Shown: positions 8,503-18,354, numbered from the stretch's first letter. The stretch is DNA of 64,000 nucleotides from Chryseobacterium paludis (GCF_025403485.1 NZ_CP099966.1:3757001-3821000), one strand, 5' to 3'. The notes: a model not told the origin generated them from the letters alone. Translations and numbers: made by a program.

Positions 8503-10074
8503 TTAAGCTAAATCTTTATTGTAAAATGCTCCTTTGTTCTCTGTCATTTCCATAGATTGGGTAATGATGAGGTAGGCAACGGTTGTTAAGTTTCTTAGTT
8601 CTGATAATTGAGGAGAAAGAATAGAGTAGTGGTAGATCTCGTCAACAGCAGCTGCTATTTCATGATGTTTTTGCAGTGCCATCTTCAGACGTCTGTTGCT
8701 TCTTACGATACCTACTAAATCACTCATCATTTCCTGAAGCTGTTTTCTAAGATAACTAACGATGACCATTTCATCGATAATTTTCATTCCTTCTTCATTC
8801 CATTCCGGTACAGCTTTTAAGTCATCAAAATTGAAATTATTTTTATTCAACAATTCTACTGTTTTAATTGCTGCATTATGTCCAAAAACGAGACCTTCAA
8901 GTAAAGAGTTGGAAGCTAGTCTGTTGGCTCCATGTAACCCTGAATTGGTACATTCTCCGACTGCAAATAAATTATTGATTGATGATTGTCCGTCTTTGTC
9001 GACTTCAATTCCGCCCATCAAGTAATGGCAAGCGGGAACAACCGGGATGAGTTGTGTAAAAGGATCGATGGCTTCTTCTCTGCATTTTTTATAAATGTTG
9101 GGGAAATGATCCAGGAATTTTTCTTTATTCATTTCTCTGCAGTCTAGGCCTACATATTCATCACCGGAGATTTTCATTTCGTTATCAATGGCTCTGGCTA
9201 CGATATCTCTTGATGCAAGTTCTTCACGTTCGTCATATTTGTGCATGAATTTTTCCCCTCTCTTGGTTCTAAGTTTAGCCCCATCTCCCCGAACGGCTTC
9301 AGAAATTAAGAAAAGCATTCCATCAATTTTGCTATACAATGCTGTTGGATGGAATTGGTAATACTGCATATTAGAAACATTTCCTTTCGCTCGTGCAACA
9401 AAAGCAATCCCGTCACCAGTTGCAATGGTTGGGTTGGTTGTGTTTTTATAAACATGTCCTGCACCTCCTGTTGCCACAAGTGTTATTTTTGAAGTGATCT
9501 TTTTAATGGCTTTGGATTTTTCATCCAAAATATATGCACCATAACAATGGATGTCACCTTCATTTAATTCTTTTCCCGGAACATGATGTTGTGTGATGAT
9601 ATCAATGACATAATGATGATCTAATATCTCAATATTTGGGCTGTTTTTGGCCGTTTGTAAAAGGGCTCTTTCAATTTCAAAACCGGTAATGTCTTTATGG
9701 TGAACAATTCTGTTTTCCGTATGTCCGCCTTCTCTACCTAGTGCAAACTCACCATTTTTCATGTCGAATTTTGCACCCCATTCTACAATTTCATTGAATC
9801 TTTTAGGAGCTTCTTTTACGACCATTTCAACAACATCACGTTTACTTTCACCGTCACCGGCGCGCATAGTATCTTCAATGTGTTTGTCGAAATTGTCTTT
9901 TTTGAAATCTGTAACCACAGCTAAGCCGCCTTGTGCATATTTAGTGTTGCTTTCATCCTCATCGGACTTTGTTACTATGATTATCTTGGCATCAGGAAGT
10001 TGTTCAGAAACTTTAATGGCATAAGAAAGTCCCGAGATTCCGGAACCAATTATTAATACATCCGCTTTTATCAT
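8503..10074 (-). CDS. nadB: L-aspartate oxidase
   Basis: A 523-residue flavoprotein that oxidises L-aspartate to iminoaspartate, the first step of de novo NAD synthesis. The FAD-binding GSGISG is at residues 10-15, followed by SNTKYAQGGLAVV. Further family segments are GGHTENRIVHHKDITG, the QFHPT substrate-site region, and ACHYLMGGIEVD. The C-terminal helical domain (about 415-515) is present. It sits between a nitroreductase gene (29-base gap) and nadC (12-base gap), forming an NAD operon. Cytoplasmic. Confidence 0.97.
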   Translation of the reverse strand: MIKADVLIIGSGISGLSYAIKVSEQLPDAKIIIVTKSDEDESNTKYAQGGLAVVTDFKKDNFDKHIEDTMRAGDGESKRDVVEMVVKEAPKRFNEIVEWGAKFDMKNGEFALGREGGHTENRIVHHKDITGFEIERALLQTAKNSPNIEILDHHYVIDIITQHHVPGKELNEGDIHCYGAYILDEKSKAIKKITSKITLVATGGAGHVYKNTTNPTIATGDGIAFVARAKGNVSNMQYYQFHPTALYSKIDGMLFLISEAVRGDGAKLRTKRGEKFMHKYDEREELASRDIVARAIDNEMKISGDEYVGLDCREMNKEKFLDHFPNIYKKCREEAIDPFTQLIPVVPACHYLMGGIEVDKDGQSSINNLFAVGECTNSGLHGANRLASNSLLEGLVFGHNAAIKTVELLNKNNFNFDDLKAVPEWNEEGMKIIDEMVIVSYLRKQLQEMMSDLVGIVRSNRRLKMALQKHHEIAAAVDEIYHYSILSPQLSELRNLTTVAYLIITQSMEMTENKGAFYNKDLA

Positions 10075-10103
10075 ATGCTTGCTTTAAGACAATGGTCTAA
10101 TCA

Positions 10104-10730
10104 TTAAATAAATTTAAACAATTTTTCGTTTGGTTTCCTTACTTTTTTCATGTGCTGAAAGAGATCTTCTTCAGAACGGTAGCCAATTGCCAGTGTAACA
10201 GTTACTTTTTCTGTTTCCGGGTTTATATCCAGGATTTTTTCAATTAAATCTTCACGAAAACCTTCCATTGGGCAGGTGTCTATATTTTCAATAGCTGCTG
10301 CATACATTAAATTTGCTAAAACGATATACGATTGCTTTTCTGCCCAGTTGAAAATTTCATCCTGGTTTTTTTGATTAACGTGCTGGCTTATACTATTTTT
10401 AAAAAGATTTAGGTTTTCTAAAGGAATATCTCTTACTTCAGAAATGTGATTGAAATAGCCCCGGATGTAGCTTTCGTCAATTGTTTTTTTTGAAATAATA
10501 ACAATGAGATGAGAGCATGTAGAAATTTGAGATGGATTATAAAAAGCCGGAATTAGTTTTTGTTTCATTTCCTCGCTTTCAACAACTAAGATTTTATAAG
10601 GTTGCAGCCCCAAAGAACTTGCAGACAGTTTTCCTGACTCAAGAATATTGTGAAGTGTTTCCTGAGGTATAATCTCTTTATTGAATTTTTTTACAGAATA
10701 TCTTCTGCTTAAAGCTTCCAAATAATTCAT
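10104..10730 (-). CDS. Nitroreductase family NAD(P)H-dependent oxidoreductase
   Basis: A 208-residue FMN-dependent oxidoreductase of the NfsB/nitroreductase fold. The N-terminal RRYSVKKFNKE is the usual FMN-contacting start. ASSLGLQPYKILVV lies near residues 37-50, and CPMEGF with the C-terminal LAIGYR complete the flavin site. The physiological substrate is unknown: members reduce quinones, nitro compounds or flavins. It is the first gene of a likely operon with nadB and nadC, so a role tied to flavin or pyridine nucleotide redox is possible but not shown. Confidence 0.9.
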   Translation of the reverse strand: MNYLEALSRRYSVKKFNKEIIPQETLHNILESGKLSASSLGLQPYKILVVESEEMKQKLIPAFYNPSQISTCSHLIVIISKKTIDESYIRGYFNHISEVRDIPLENLNLFKNSISQHVNQKNQDEIFNWAEKQSYIVLANLMYAAAIENIDTCPMEGFREDLIEKILDINPETEKVTVTLAIGYRSEEDLFQHMKKVRKPNEKLFKFI

Positions 10731-10734
10731 AGGA

Positions 10735-10742
10735 CAAATTTA
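10735..10742 (-). promoter_or_regulatory. Putative -7 box of the nitroreductase-nadB-nadC operon
   Basis: Minus-strand TAAATTTG matches TAnnTTTG and ends four bases before the nitroreductase ATG, predicting a leaderless or nearly leaderless message. Confidence 0.5.
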
Positions 10743-10801
10743 AGAATTGAATATGAATAAAATGGAGTTGTTATGAATTATCTGTTTATAAATAACACAA
10801 A

Positions 10802-10835
10802 AAAAGGATTGCTCCATTTTTGAAGCAACCCTTTT
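10802..10835 (-). terminator. Terminator of the first T9SS type-B gene
   Basis: Arms at 10802-10816 and 10821-10835 pair with two wobble positions; on the minus strand the stem is followed by a T run. It lies just after the stop of the gene ending at 10856. Confidence 0.75.
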
Positions 10836-10855
10836 GATATGAATGAATGTTTATA

Positions 10856-12853
10856 TTATTCTCTATTCTTCACCAATATCCAACCGGAATATTTTAGAGG
10901 CGTGTTCTTTTTGTCATTTTCATTCCATGTTACAGAAAACCAGTAGCTTCCTGTGGAAACCTTTCTACCGCCAATAGTTCCGTCCCAAGTGTATTTATTA
11001 GATTTGTCACCCTGATGGATTTTAGCACCATATCTATCGTAGATGCTAAATACCAGATTTTGTTTACCAGCAAGGGCTGAATAATCTATTACATCATTTA
11101 CTCCATCTCCATTAGGAGTAATTACATTAATTAAATTAGGAATAGTTATGGTAATGTCGATTGGTTCACAATCATAGGCATCTTTTACAAATAGGTTACA
11201 TTCCCCTCTTGGTAAGCTAGTGAACACATTAGAATCTTGCCAGTTGATATTGTCTAATGAGTATTGATATGGAGGAGTTCCACCAATGGCATTTACTGTG
11301 ATCGTGCTGCTTGAAATATCTACATTGGTAATAACTGGTTGTTCAGCAGGATATACTTTTACGTTTTGAGTGGCAACACATTCTCCTGTTTTTAGTTTAA
11401 CCCAATAAACACCTACTCCTATATTGGTAATAGCCTGTGTTGTTGCTCCTGTGCTCCAAAGATAAGATGCAAAACCTGGACCTGCATCCAAAGTAGTTTT
11501 ATCCTCTATACAAATTATTTTGTCTTTTAGAACAGTAGAAAGTACGGGAGCTAGTACAATTAGAGTGACTTTAGCCACTGCGTAACACCCGTTTGAGTTG
11601 GTGACTCTGATATACACGACTCCGTTTGGTGCAATATAAGCAGTTGGAGTGGCTATTTCGTTTGTTCCGTTTTGAGCATCTGCTAGAGATGGATAATATT
11701 TTTTAGTCAATACTCCCGGAGTTCCTGTTACAATAGCGGTCGTAAGATTAAATAATGCTGTTGAGGGATTTGCCTCAAGGAAACAGGATCTTAAAGTGGT
11801 ATCGTTTACAGTGACAATTGGAGCAACTTTTAAAGTTACTGTTGCGTCATTATTGTCGCATAATACAGATGTTGGGTCTTTTATAACGACAGAAATATTG
11901 GTATCTGAAGTGTATTGGAAATTTGTGGGATTAGGAATTGGTGTTCCACTTCCTGTAATGTAATATGTAAAGGTATAATTAGTAGGTGTTGTTGTAAACT
12001 GTGAGTTTAATGTCGTAAGATCAATAGTTGCCATTCCAGCTAAATCTGGGCAAATCGATTTTGTAATTGCAGTTTGTAAAAGAGGGATTTTATCAACATA
12101 AACTTTTACATTTTTAATAGAGTGTCTGGCTCTTGCTCCTCCTGTAGATGCTGAAAAACCGAAATACCCAACAGTCATTGCGGCTGCAGCTCCGGAAGGT
12201 GCAAAGGATTGGTTTACGATTAATGTACCATCAAGTGTTATTTTTACGATCCAGTTGGCAGGAGCTGCGGGGTCTACCTCTCCGCTTACTTCAACATGTT
12301 TGTAAGTTGTTCCTTGAAATGGTTGTGTTGAATTAAGATCTGCTGAGTGAAAAGAGCTTCCCGGAACATTATAAAACTCGACATTATTAGTGTCTGTCGT
12401 ATTTTGAACTTGTCCATAGGCAACATGTACTTTACTCATTCCTGAGCTTCCTGTAGCATTGTTATAAGTGTCAAAAGCCGTAATAAAACCGATTGCATTT
12501 TGAGATACACCTAGCCCGGAACCGAGGATGCTTGCGATTGGTGGATTGGCCAGATACCAAAACGCGATACCGTCGCCGGTATAAGTTTGATTGGAGTCCA
12601 TTCTAAAATCGAACTCTACTCTCCACTTGTCACAATACTTTAAGTTTATAGGCTCATTTAATCTTATAGAACCTGATTTATCATTGGTGTCGGGCGTAAG
12701 CTGTACAAAATCCGTATTCACAACGGTGGGAGCAACCATTGTCCATCCCGTAGTATTTACGGGATTACCTGCTAGCTGATAAGTTTGTGATATGAGCTGT
12801 ATTGGAAGACAAAGTAAAATAAGAAGGAAATAAAAAAGTATAGTTTTTTTCAT
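10856..12853 (-). CDS. T9SS type-B sorted surface protein with L-type lectin-like domain (paralogue A)
   Basis: A 665-residue secreted protein. A signal peptide (1-22, ending LISQ) is followed by a legume/L-type lectin-like domain (about 25-255) with DGIAFWYLANPP and a conserved ARHSIKNVKVYVD end. One Ig-like repeat of about 85 residues follows (containing KKYYPSLADAQNGTNEI), then a conserved linker with LDAGPGFASYLWSTGATTQ. The last 90 residues form a gliding-motility-type C-terminal domain (ITPNGDGVND, DRYGAK, ending VKNRE). That domain directs export by the type IX system and surface attachment. It is 87 residues shorter than paralogue B, which equals one Ig-like repeat. A role as glycan-binding surface protein or adhesin is inferred. 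Confidence 0.88.
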   Translation of the reverse strand: MKKTILFYFLLILLCLPIQLISQTYQLAGNPVNTTGWTMVAPTVVNTDFVQLTPDTNDKSGSIRLNEPINLKYCDKWRVEFDFRMDSNQTYTGDGIAFWYLANPPIASILGSGLGVSQNAIGFITAFDTYNNATGSSGMSKVHVAYGQVQNTTDTNNVEFYNVPGSSFHSADLNSTQPFQGTTYKHVEVSGEVDPAAPANWIVKITLDGTLIVNQSFAPSGAAAAMTVGYFGFSASTGGARARHSIKNVKVYVDKIPLLQTAITKSICPDLAGMATIDLTTLNSQFTTTPTNYTFTYYITGSGTPIPNPTNFQYTSDTNISVVIKDPTSVLCDNNDATVTLKVAPIVTVNDTTLRSCFLEANPSTALFNLTTAIVTGTPGVLTKKYYPSLADAQNGTNEIATPTAYIAPNGVVYIRVTNSNGCYAVAKVTLIVLAPVLSTVLKDKIICIEDKTTLDAGPGFASYLWSTGATTQAITNIGVGVYWVKLKTGECVATQNVKVYPAEQPVITNVDISSSTITVNAIGGTPPYQYSLDNINWQDSNVFTSLPRGECNLFVKDAYDCEPIDITITIPNLINVITPNGDGVNDVIDYSALAGKQNLVFSIYDRYGAKIHQGDKSNKYTWDGTIGGRKVSTGSYWFSVTWNENDKKNTPLKYSGWILVKNRE
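11163..11193. repeat. 31-base exact repeat shared with paralogue B
   Basis: This run is identical to 13317-13347 and lies at the same place in the two coding sequences, just before the C-terminal sorting domain. A second exact 26-base run is shared about 220-240 bases away. DNA identity is much higher in the 3' parts of these genes than in the 5' parts, as expected after recent duplication or gene conversion. Confidence 0.75.
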
Positions 12854-12953
12854 TGTTATTAGGTTATTTGTTTTTGAGATATTTTAAGTATGATAAATAA
12901 TAGATTTTTAGTTTTAGTTTATACAAAATACGTCTTTGGATCTGATTTGATAA

Positions 12954-12987
12954 AAAGAATCACTTCCGTTTTAAGGAGTGATTCTTT
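12954..12987 (-). terminator. Terminator of paralogue B
   Basis: Thirteen-base arms with one bulged base pair around a short loop; on the minus strand the stem is followed by T residues. It lies 22 bases after the stop of the gene ending at 13010. Confidence 0.8.
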
Positions 12988-13009
12988 ATCTCTTGATTAC
13001 CTATTTTAG

Positions 13010-15268
13010 TTAATCTCTATTCTTTACTAGAACCCAACCGGAATACTTGATAGAAGTATTCTTTTTGTCATTTTCATTCCATGAAACAGAGTACCAATAG
13101 CTTCCTGTAGGAACTTTTCTACCACCTATGGTTCCATCCCATCTATATTTTGTAGACTTATCTCCTTGGTGAATCTTAGCTCCATACCTGTCAAATATAT
13201 TGAACACAAGGTTTTGTTTATTTGCTAATGCCGAATAATCAATTACATCATTAATACCATCTCCGTTAGGAGTAATCACATTAATTATATTTGGAATTGT
13301 TACAGTAACATTGATCGGTTCACAATCATAGGCATCTTTTACAAATACAGTGCTTTCTCCTCTAGGTAGATTAGCAAACACATTGGAGTTCTGCCAGATA
13401 ATATTGTCTAATGAATATTGATACGGAGGAGTTCCGCCAATTACATTTATTGTTATTGTGGTGGTTGAAATATCTACATTAGTAATAACCGGCTGTTCTG
13501 CGGGATGAACTTTTACAGTTTGTGTAGCAATACATTCGCCTGTTTTTAATTTAACCCAATAAACACCTACTCCTACATTGGTAATAGCCTGAGTTGTTGC
13601 CCCGGTACTCCATAAGTAAGATGCAAAACCAGGACCTGCATCTAATGTTGTTTTGTCTTCAATACAAATTGTTTTATCCTGTAGGACAGTAGACAATACG
13701 GGAGCGAGTACAATTAGTGTGACTTTGGCTACAGCATAGCATCCGTTTCCGTTAGTGACTTTAATGTAAATGACTCCGTTTGGAGCAATATATGCTGCGG
13801 GTGTTGTGATTTCATTTGTCCCATTTATGGCATCTGTCAGAGATGGATAATATTTTTTAGAAATTCCAACTTGTGTGGCCACTGCTGCGGCTGTGAGGTT
13901 GAATGATGCCATAGATGGATTTGATTCCAGAAAACAAGATCTAAGAGTTGTATCATTTACAACAACAACAGGATAGATGTTTAGAGTGATTTGTGCAACA
14001 TCTACACAACCCTGTGGAGTGGTCACTTTTACAAAAACAGATCCTACAGGAGATGCATAAGCAGTTGGATTCATAATTTCATTAGTGCCGGCATTAAGGT
14101 CTGCTAATGACGGGTAATATTGCTTTATGACCCCCGGAACAGTTGTAACTGCAGCCGTGGTTAGATCAAATGTAGCTGTTCCTGCATTATTGTTGTTGCA
14201 TCCTGTTATGGTAACATCATCTGCTGCAAAAGGAGTTGGGTTCAGTTGAATGACTCCATCTCCATTATCGCATAATGTGGAGGAAGGATCTTTAACAACA
14301 ACTGTGATTGTTGTGGCTCCTGTATACTGAAAACTTGTTGGATTGGCAATAGGTGTCGAGTTGCCCAGAACATAATAAGTAAAAATATAATTTGCCGGAT
14401 TATTTACGAACTGAGAATTGTAAGATGTTAAATCTACAGTTCCGTTTCCTGTCGCAGGATTTACGCATACGAAAGGAGTAATGGTGCTTTGTAAAATAGG
14501 CACTTTATCTACGAAAATTTTAGCATTTTTAATAGAATGTCTCGCGCTTGCTCCTCCAGTTGCTGCTGAAAAGCCGAAATATCCCTGAGTCATTCCAATT
14601 GCACCTCCAGATGGGGCAAAAGATTGATCTGCAATAAGTACCCCGTCTATTCTTACCTTAATAAGCCAGTTGGTAGGATTGGCGAGATCTGTTTCACCAT
14701 TTACTTCTACATGTTTGTAGGTTGCGCCGACAAATGGCTGTGTGGGATTCAAATCAGGAGAGTGGAATGTACTGCCTGCAGTATTATTATATTCTATATT
14801 GTTGTTAAGAGAGTTGTTGGTCCCATACAAAATATGAACCTTGCTCATTTGTCCTTCTGTGGTGTTGTTAAAAATATCAAACCCAACCATTAAACCTGAA
14901 GCATTAGCCGGGATTCCTAATCCGCCTCCTGAAACAAATCCTGTTGGAGGATTAGCCAGATACCAAAAGGTAAAGCCGTCCCCTCTCCCGAATTGGGCAG
15001 TCCCATTTCCGTCGATCCTAAAATCGAATTCTACCTTCCATTTGTCACAATACCTCAGATTGATTGGGTTGGTTAGTTTAATAGCACCATATTGATTTCC
15101 TTGATCCGCGGTAAGTTGTATAAAATCAGTATTTACATTTGCGCTTGAAACAAGATCCCATCCTGTAGTATTTACTGGGTTACCCGAAAGTTGATATGTC
15201 TGAGAGAAAAGAATACTGGGCAGATTGATCAAGATGATAAGAAGGCAGAAGAGTAAAGTTTTTTTCAT
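13010..15268 (-). CDS. T9SS type-B sorted surface protein with L-type lectin-like domain (paralogue B)
   Basis: A 752-residue secreted protein. It has a signal peptide (1-22, ending LFSQ) and a lectin-like domain (about 25-258, with GDGFTFWYLANPP). Two Ig-like repeats follow, each with the pattern TFDLTTA...YYPSLADLNAGTNEI then G-VFVKVT-QGC. The linker with ASYLWSTGATTQAI leads into the C-terminal domain (663-752), which is of the same subtype as in paralogue A (VIDYSALA, DRYGAKIHQ, NDKKNT). It closely matches paralogue A except for one additional repeat, so A may be a repeat-loss derivative or B a repeat gain. Surface exposure through T9SS is inferred from the C-terminal domain. Confidence 0.88.
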   Translation of the reverse strand: MKKTLLFCLLIILINLPSILFSQTYQLSGNPVNTTGWDLVSSANVNTDFIQLTADQGNQYGAIKLTNPINLRYCDKWKVEFDFRIDGNGTAQFGRGDGFTFWYLANPPTGFVSGGGLGIPANASGLMVGFDIFNNTTEGQMSKVHILYGTNNSLNNNIEYNNTAGSTFHSPDLNPTQPFVGATYKHVEVNGETDLANPTNWLIKVRIDGVLIADQSFAPSGGAIGMTQGYFGFSAATGGASARHSIKNAKIFVDKVPILQSTITPFVCVNPATGNGTVDLTSYNSQFVNNPANYIFTYYVLGNSTPIANPTSFQYTGATTITVVVKDPSSTLCDNGDGVIQLNPTPFAADDVTITGCNNNNAGTATFDLTTAAVTTVPGVIKQYYPSLADLNAGTNEIMNPTAYASPVGSVFVKVTTPQGCVDVAQITLNIYPVVVVNDTTLRSCFLESNPSMASFNLTAAAVATQVGISKKYYPSLTDAINGTNEITTPAAYIAPNGVIYIKVTNGNGCYAVAKVTLIVLAPVLSTVLQDKTICIEDKTTLDAGPGFASYLWSTGATTQAITNVGVGVYWVKLKTGECIATQTVKVHPAEQPVITNVDISTTTITINVIGGTPPYQYSLDNIIWQNSNVFANLPRGESTVFVKDAYDCEPINVTVTIPNIINVITPNGDGINDVIDYSALANKQNLVFNIFDRYGAKIHQGDKSTKYRWDGTIGGRKVPTGSYWYSVSWNENDKKNTSIKYSGWVLVKNRD
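13317..13347. repeat. 31-base exact repeat shared with paralogue A
   Basis: Identical to 11163-11193 and at the matching coding position; part of the longer near-identical 3' section shared by the paralogues. Confidence 0.75.
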
Positions 15269-15351
15269 TGAGGTGAGTGGAGTAAAGTGTTATTGTTTTT
15301 CCATTTAATTAATTCAAATCCTTTTTGTTTTATAATAAAACTTAAGTAATA

Positions 15352-15386
15352 AAAAAGACCACTACCGATAATGGAGTGATCTTTTC
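15352..15386 (-). terminator. Terminator of paralogue C
   Basis: Eleven-base arms with one wobble pair around a ten-base loop; the minus-strand hairpin is followed by a T run, right after the stop of the gene ending at 15391. Confidence 0.75.
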
Positions 15387-15390
15387 TTTA

Positions 15391-17652
15391 TTATTCTCTA
15401 TTTTTAACCAATACCCAGCCATTGTAATTTGTTTGAGTATTGTTTTTGTCATTTTCATTCCAAGAGATCGTATACCAGTAAGTAGCAGTAGATATTTTTT
15501 TACCACCGGAAGTGCCATCCCATCTGTAATTTCTCAATTTATCGGCTTCATATAGCTTATTTCCATATCTGTCATAAACAATGAATACCAGATTCTTTTT
15601 GTAAGCAAGGGCAGAATAGTCGATATAGTCATTTACGTTATCTCCGTTTGGTGTAATAGCATTGATAAGATTAGGAACAGTGATTTGTACATCAATAGGG
15701 TTACAGTTGTAAAAATCTTTAACAAATATTTTATGTTCTCCTCTTGATAAACCTGAAAATATGTTTGAATCCTGCCATGTAACACCATCTAAAGAAAATT
15801 TGTAGGGTGGAGTGCCACCATTTACATTGACGGTGATTGTGCTGTTGGTAATATCAATGCTTGTAATAACAGGTTGTGGAGCTGCTTTTACTCTTACGAT
15901 CTGATTGGTAAGGCAGTTTCCTGTTTTTAGCAAAACTGAGTAAATTCCTACAGGAACATTTTGAATAGATTGAGTGGTTGCTCCTGTATTCCATAGATAA
16001 CCATCAAAACCCGGACCTGCATCTAAAGTTGCTGTTTCATCGATACAAATTGTCTGATCTTTAAGAACGGAGGATTGTACCGGAGGTAAAACAACAAGAT
16101 TGATCTTTACAATAGTATAACAATTATTGGCATCAGTTACTTTAACATAGACTACGCCGGTAGTGGAAACATATGCTGCCGGATTTACTATTTCGTTAGT
16201 ACCACCTACAGCATTTGCCAGGGTTGTATAATATTTTTTGATAACTCCAGTTTGTGTTGTTATGTTGGCTGTGGTTAGATTAAATAAACCGGATGTAATA
16301 TTTGTATCAATAAAACATGAACGTATAGTGTCATCATTAGCAACTACTTCAGGAAGAAATGAAAGAGTGATTTGTGCTGTTCCAGTACAGCCTTGAGGGG
16401 TTGTTACTTTCACATAAACAATTCCTGGAGCAGAAGTGTAAGTTGCTGGGTTTGTAATCTCATTGGTTCCCGCGTTGAGGTCATTTAACGTTTTATAGAA
16501 TTTCTTAATGACGCCAGGTACTCCTGTTACAGGCGCTGTTACAAGGTTAAATGTTGCTATGCCAGCTTTATTATTGTTACATTCAGATATTGTTACATTA
16601 CTTGCTGTGAACGGAGCGAGAACGAGGAGTATTTTTCCGTCAGGATTATCGCATAGGACTCCTGCATTGTCTTTTATGACAACGGATATCGTTGTATTGG
16701 CATTGAATTGATAATTGGTAGGATTCGCAATTGGTGTTGAGCTACCTAGAACATAGTAAGTAAATGTATAGTTCGCTGGTGTAGTTACAAACTGCGAATT
16801 GAATGTAGTTAAATTCACAACACCGTTCCCTGTGGAAGGATTGGGACAGAAAGATTGTGTTGCAGAGTTTTGTAATATTGCAACTTTGTCCGTATATATC
16901 TTTACATTTTTAATGGAGTTTCTTACAGATGCTGCTCCTGTAGATGCAGAGAAGCCAAAATATCCCTGGGTTATTGCTGCTGCTGCTCCGGCAGGTGCAA
17001 AAGATTGGTTAATAACTGAGGTTCCATCAATTTTTAAAGTAATAATCCAGTTAGTTGGTGTTGCAGGATCCACTTCTCCGGTCACCTCAACATGTTTAAA
17101 GGTGGGGCCTACCAAAGGAAGGGTAGACGTTAGATCAGCAGAGTGAAATGAACTTCCGGGAGTATTAAAATATTCGATATTGTTTGTATCAGTGGTATTT
17201 TGTACAACACCATAGGCAAGATGTACTTTATTCATCTGACCTGCTGTTGTATTGTTGTAAAGGTCAAAACCAATCATTAAGCCGATTGCATTTTGCGGGA
17301 TTCCTAAACCAGAGCCCAGTTGACTTGTTATTGGAGGATTTTGTAGATACCAAAATGAAAAGCCATCTCCTCTTCCAGCAGATGTTCCATTTCCATCCAT
17401 TCTGAAATCAAATTCAATTCTCCATTTGTCACAGTATTTTAGATTAATGGGATCATTAAGCTTTATAGCTCCGGATTTATTTGTTAAGTCATCGGTAAGC
17501 ATGACAAAATCTCCATTTACTACTGCAGAAGGAACTACGGTCCAACCTGTAGTATTCACGGGATTTCCTGTGAGCTGATAAGTTTGTGAAAAGAGTTTTC
17601 CGGATAAGCAGAATAAAACCAGAGTAAAATAAAATAGTAATTTTTTATTCAT
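15391..17652 (-). CDS. T9SS type-B sorted surface protein with L-type lectin-like domain (paralogue C)
   Basis: A 753-residue secreted protein. It has a signal peptide (1-22, ending LFSQ), a lectin-like domain (about 25-258, with GDGFSFWYLQNPP), two Ig-like repeats, a linker with LDAGPGFDGYLWNTGATTQ, and a C-terminal sorting domain (664-753). The N-terminus belongs to the same type as A and B. The C-terminal domain differs: it has YIDYSALAYKKNLV, DRYGNKLYEADK and NDKNNTQTNY, and is most like paralogue D, whose N-terminus is unrelated. This mismatch points to recombination between the paralogues. It is probably a cell-surface glycan-binding protein (inference). Confidence 0.88.
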   Translation of the reverse strand: MNKKLLFYFTLVLFCLSGKLFSQTYQLTGNPVNTTGWTVVPSAVVNGDFVMLTDDLTNKSGAIKLNDPINLKYCDKWRIEFDFRMDGNGTSAGRGDGFSFWYLQNPPITSQLGSGLGIPQNAIGLMIGFDLYNNTTAGQMNKVHLAYGVVQNTTDTNNIEYFNTPGSSFHSADLTSTLPLVGPTFKHVEVTGEVDPATPTNWIITLKIDGTSVINQSFAPAGAAAAITQGYFGFSASTGAASVRNSIKNVKIYTDKVAILQNSATQSFCPNPSTGNGVVNLTTFNSQFVTTPANYTFTYYVLGSSTPIANPTNYQFNANTTISVVIKDNAGVLCDNPDGKILLVLAPFTASNVTISECNNNKAGIATFNLVTAPVTGVPGVIKKFYKTLNDLNAGTNEITNPATYTSAPGIVYVKVTTPQGCTGTAQITLSFLPEVVANDDTIRSCFIDTNITSGLFNLTTANITTQTGVIKKYYTTLANAVGGTNEIVNPAAYVSTTGVVYVKVTDANNCYTIVKINLVVLPPVQSSVLKDQTICIDETATLDAGPGFDGYLWNTGATTQSIQNVPVGIYSVLLKTGNCLTNQIVRVKAAPQPVITSIDITNSTITVNVNGGTPPYKFSLDGVTWQDSNIFSGLSRGEHKIFVKDFYNCNPIDVQITVPNLINAITPNGDNVNDYIDYSALAYKKNLVFIVYDRYGNKLYEADKLRNYRWDGTSGGKKISTATYWYTISWNENDKNNTQTNYNGWVLVKNRE

Positions 17653-17840
17653 TAATTAGGATGTTTAAAAATTGGACGTGTAAATATATTAAATCCTAAG
17701 TAATAAATATGTATTCAGTGTTAATTTTGCAGAAAAGATTAATAATATTTTAATAAAAGTTAATTAAGCTAGTGAAATAACTAATTCAGGGTGTAGAATA
17801 GTTGGAAATACTGATATAGATTCCATTTGAGGAGTTTTCT

Positions 17841-18317
17841 TTAAAACAGGGAATTATTTTCAAGATCTTCAAAAAAGGTGTCAATTTCTAAATGAGAAGA
17901 TGCTGCGGCGGCAACTGCAAGCTTATCACACAACTCATTTTCGAAATGACCGGCATGTCCTTTTATCCAGTGCATTTTTGGACTGTGCTGATTATAGAGG
18001 ATAACGAACTTTTTCCACAGATCAGGGTTCTTTACGTTTTTCCAACCTCTTTTTATCCAGCCTGAAATCCAATTTTGATTAATGGCATCTGAAACATATT
18101 TACTGTCTGTAAAAACATGAATGTCATTTTCTGTTGATTTCAGTTTTTCTAAAGCTGTAATAACAGCTAAAAGTTCCATTCTGTTATTTGTTGTTTTTCG
18201 GAAACCTTTAGAAAAAGTTTTTTGATAATTTTTTTCTGGAACGCGCATCAGAATTCCATATCCTCCTTTTCCAGGATTTCCACTACATGCTCCGTCGGTA
18301 TATATTTCAATTCTCAA
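17841..18317 (-). CDS. rnhA: Ribonuclease HI
   Basis: A 158-residue endonuclease that cuts the RNA strand of RNA-DNA hybrids, removing primers and R-loops. The acidic active site is visible: Asp8 in IYTDGACSGNPGKGGYG, Glu in NRMELLAVITALE, Asp in VFTDSKYV, and Asp in NELCDKLA after the HAGH loop. The start is TTG at 18317; there is no in-frame ATG upstream before a stop in the dnaB gap, and the first strand begins immediately, so TTG is the likely true start. It follows dnaB by 37 bases on the same strand and is probably cotranscribed with it. Confidence 0.94.
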   Translation of the reverse strand: MRIEIYTDGACSGNPGKGGYGILMRVPEKNYQKTFSKGFRKTTNNRMELLAVITALEKLKSTENDIHVFTDSKYVSDAINQNWISGWIKRGWKNVKNPDLWKKFVILYNQHSPKMHWIKGHAGHFENELCDKLAVAAAASSHLEIDTFFEDLENNSLF

Positions 18318-18354
18318 AACTTTCTGATCTGTAAGAATGGTTGTATTTAATTAT

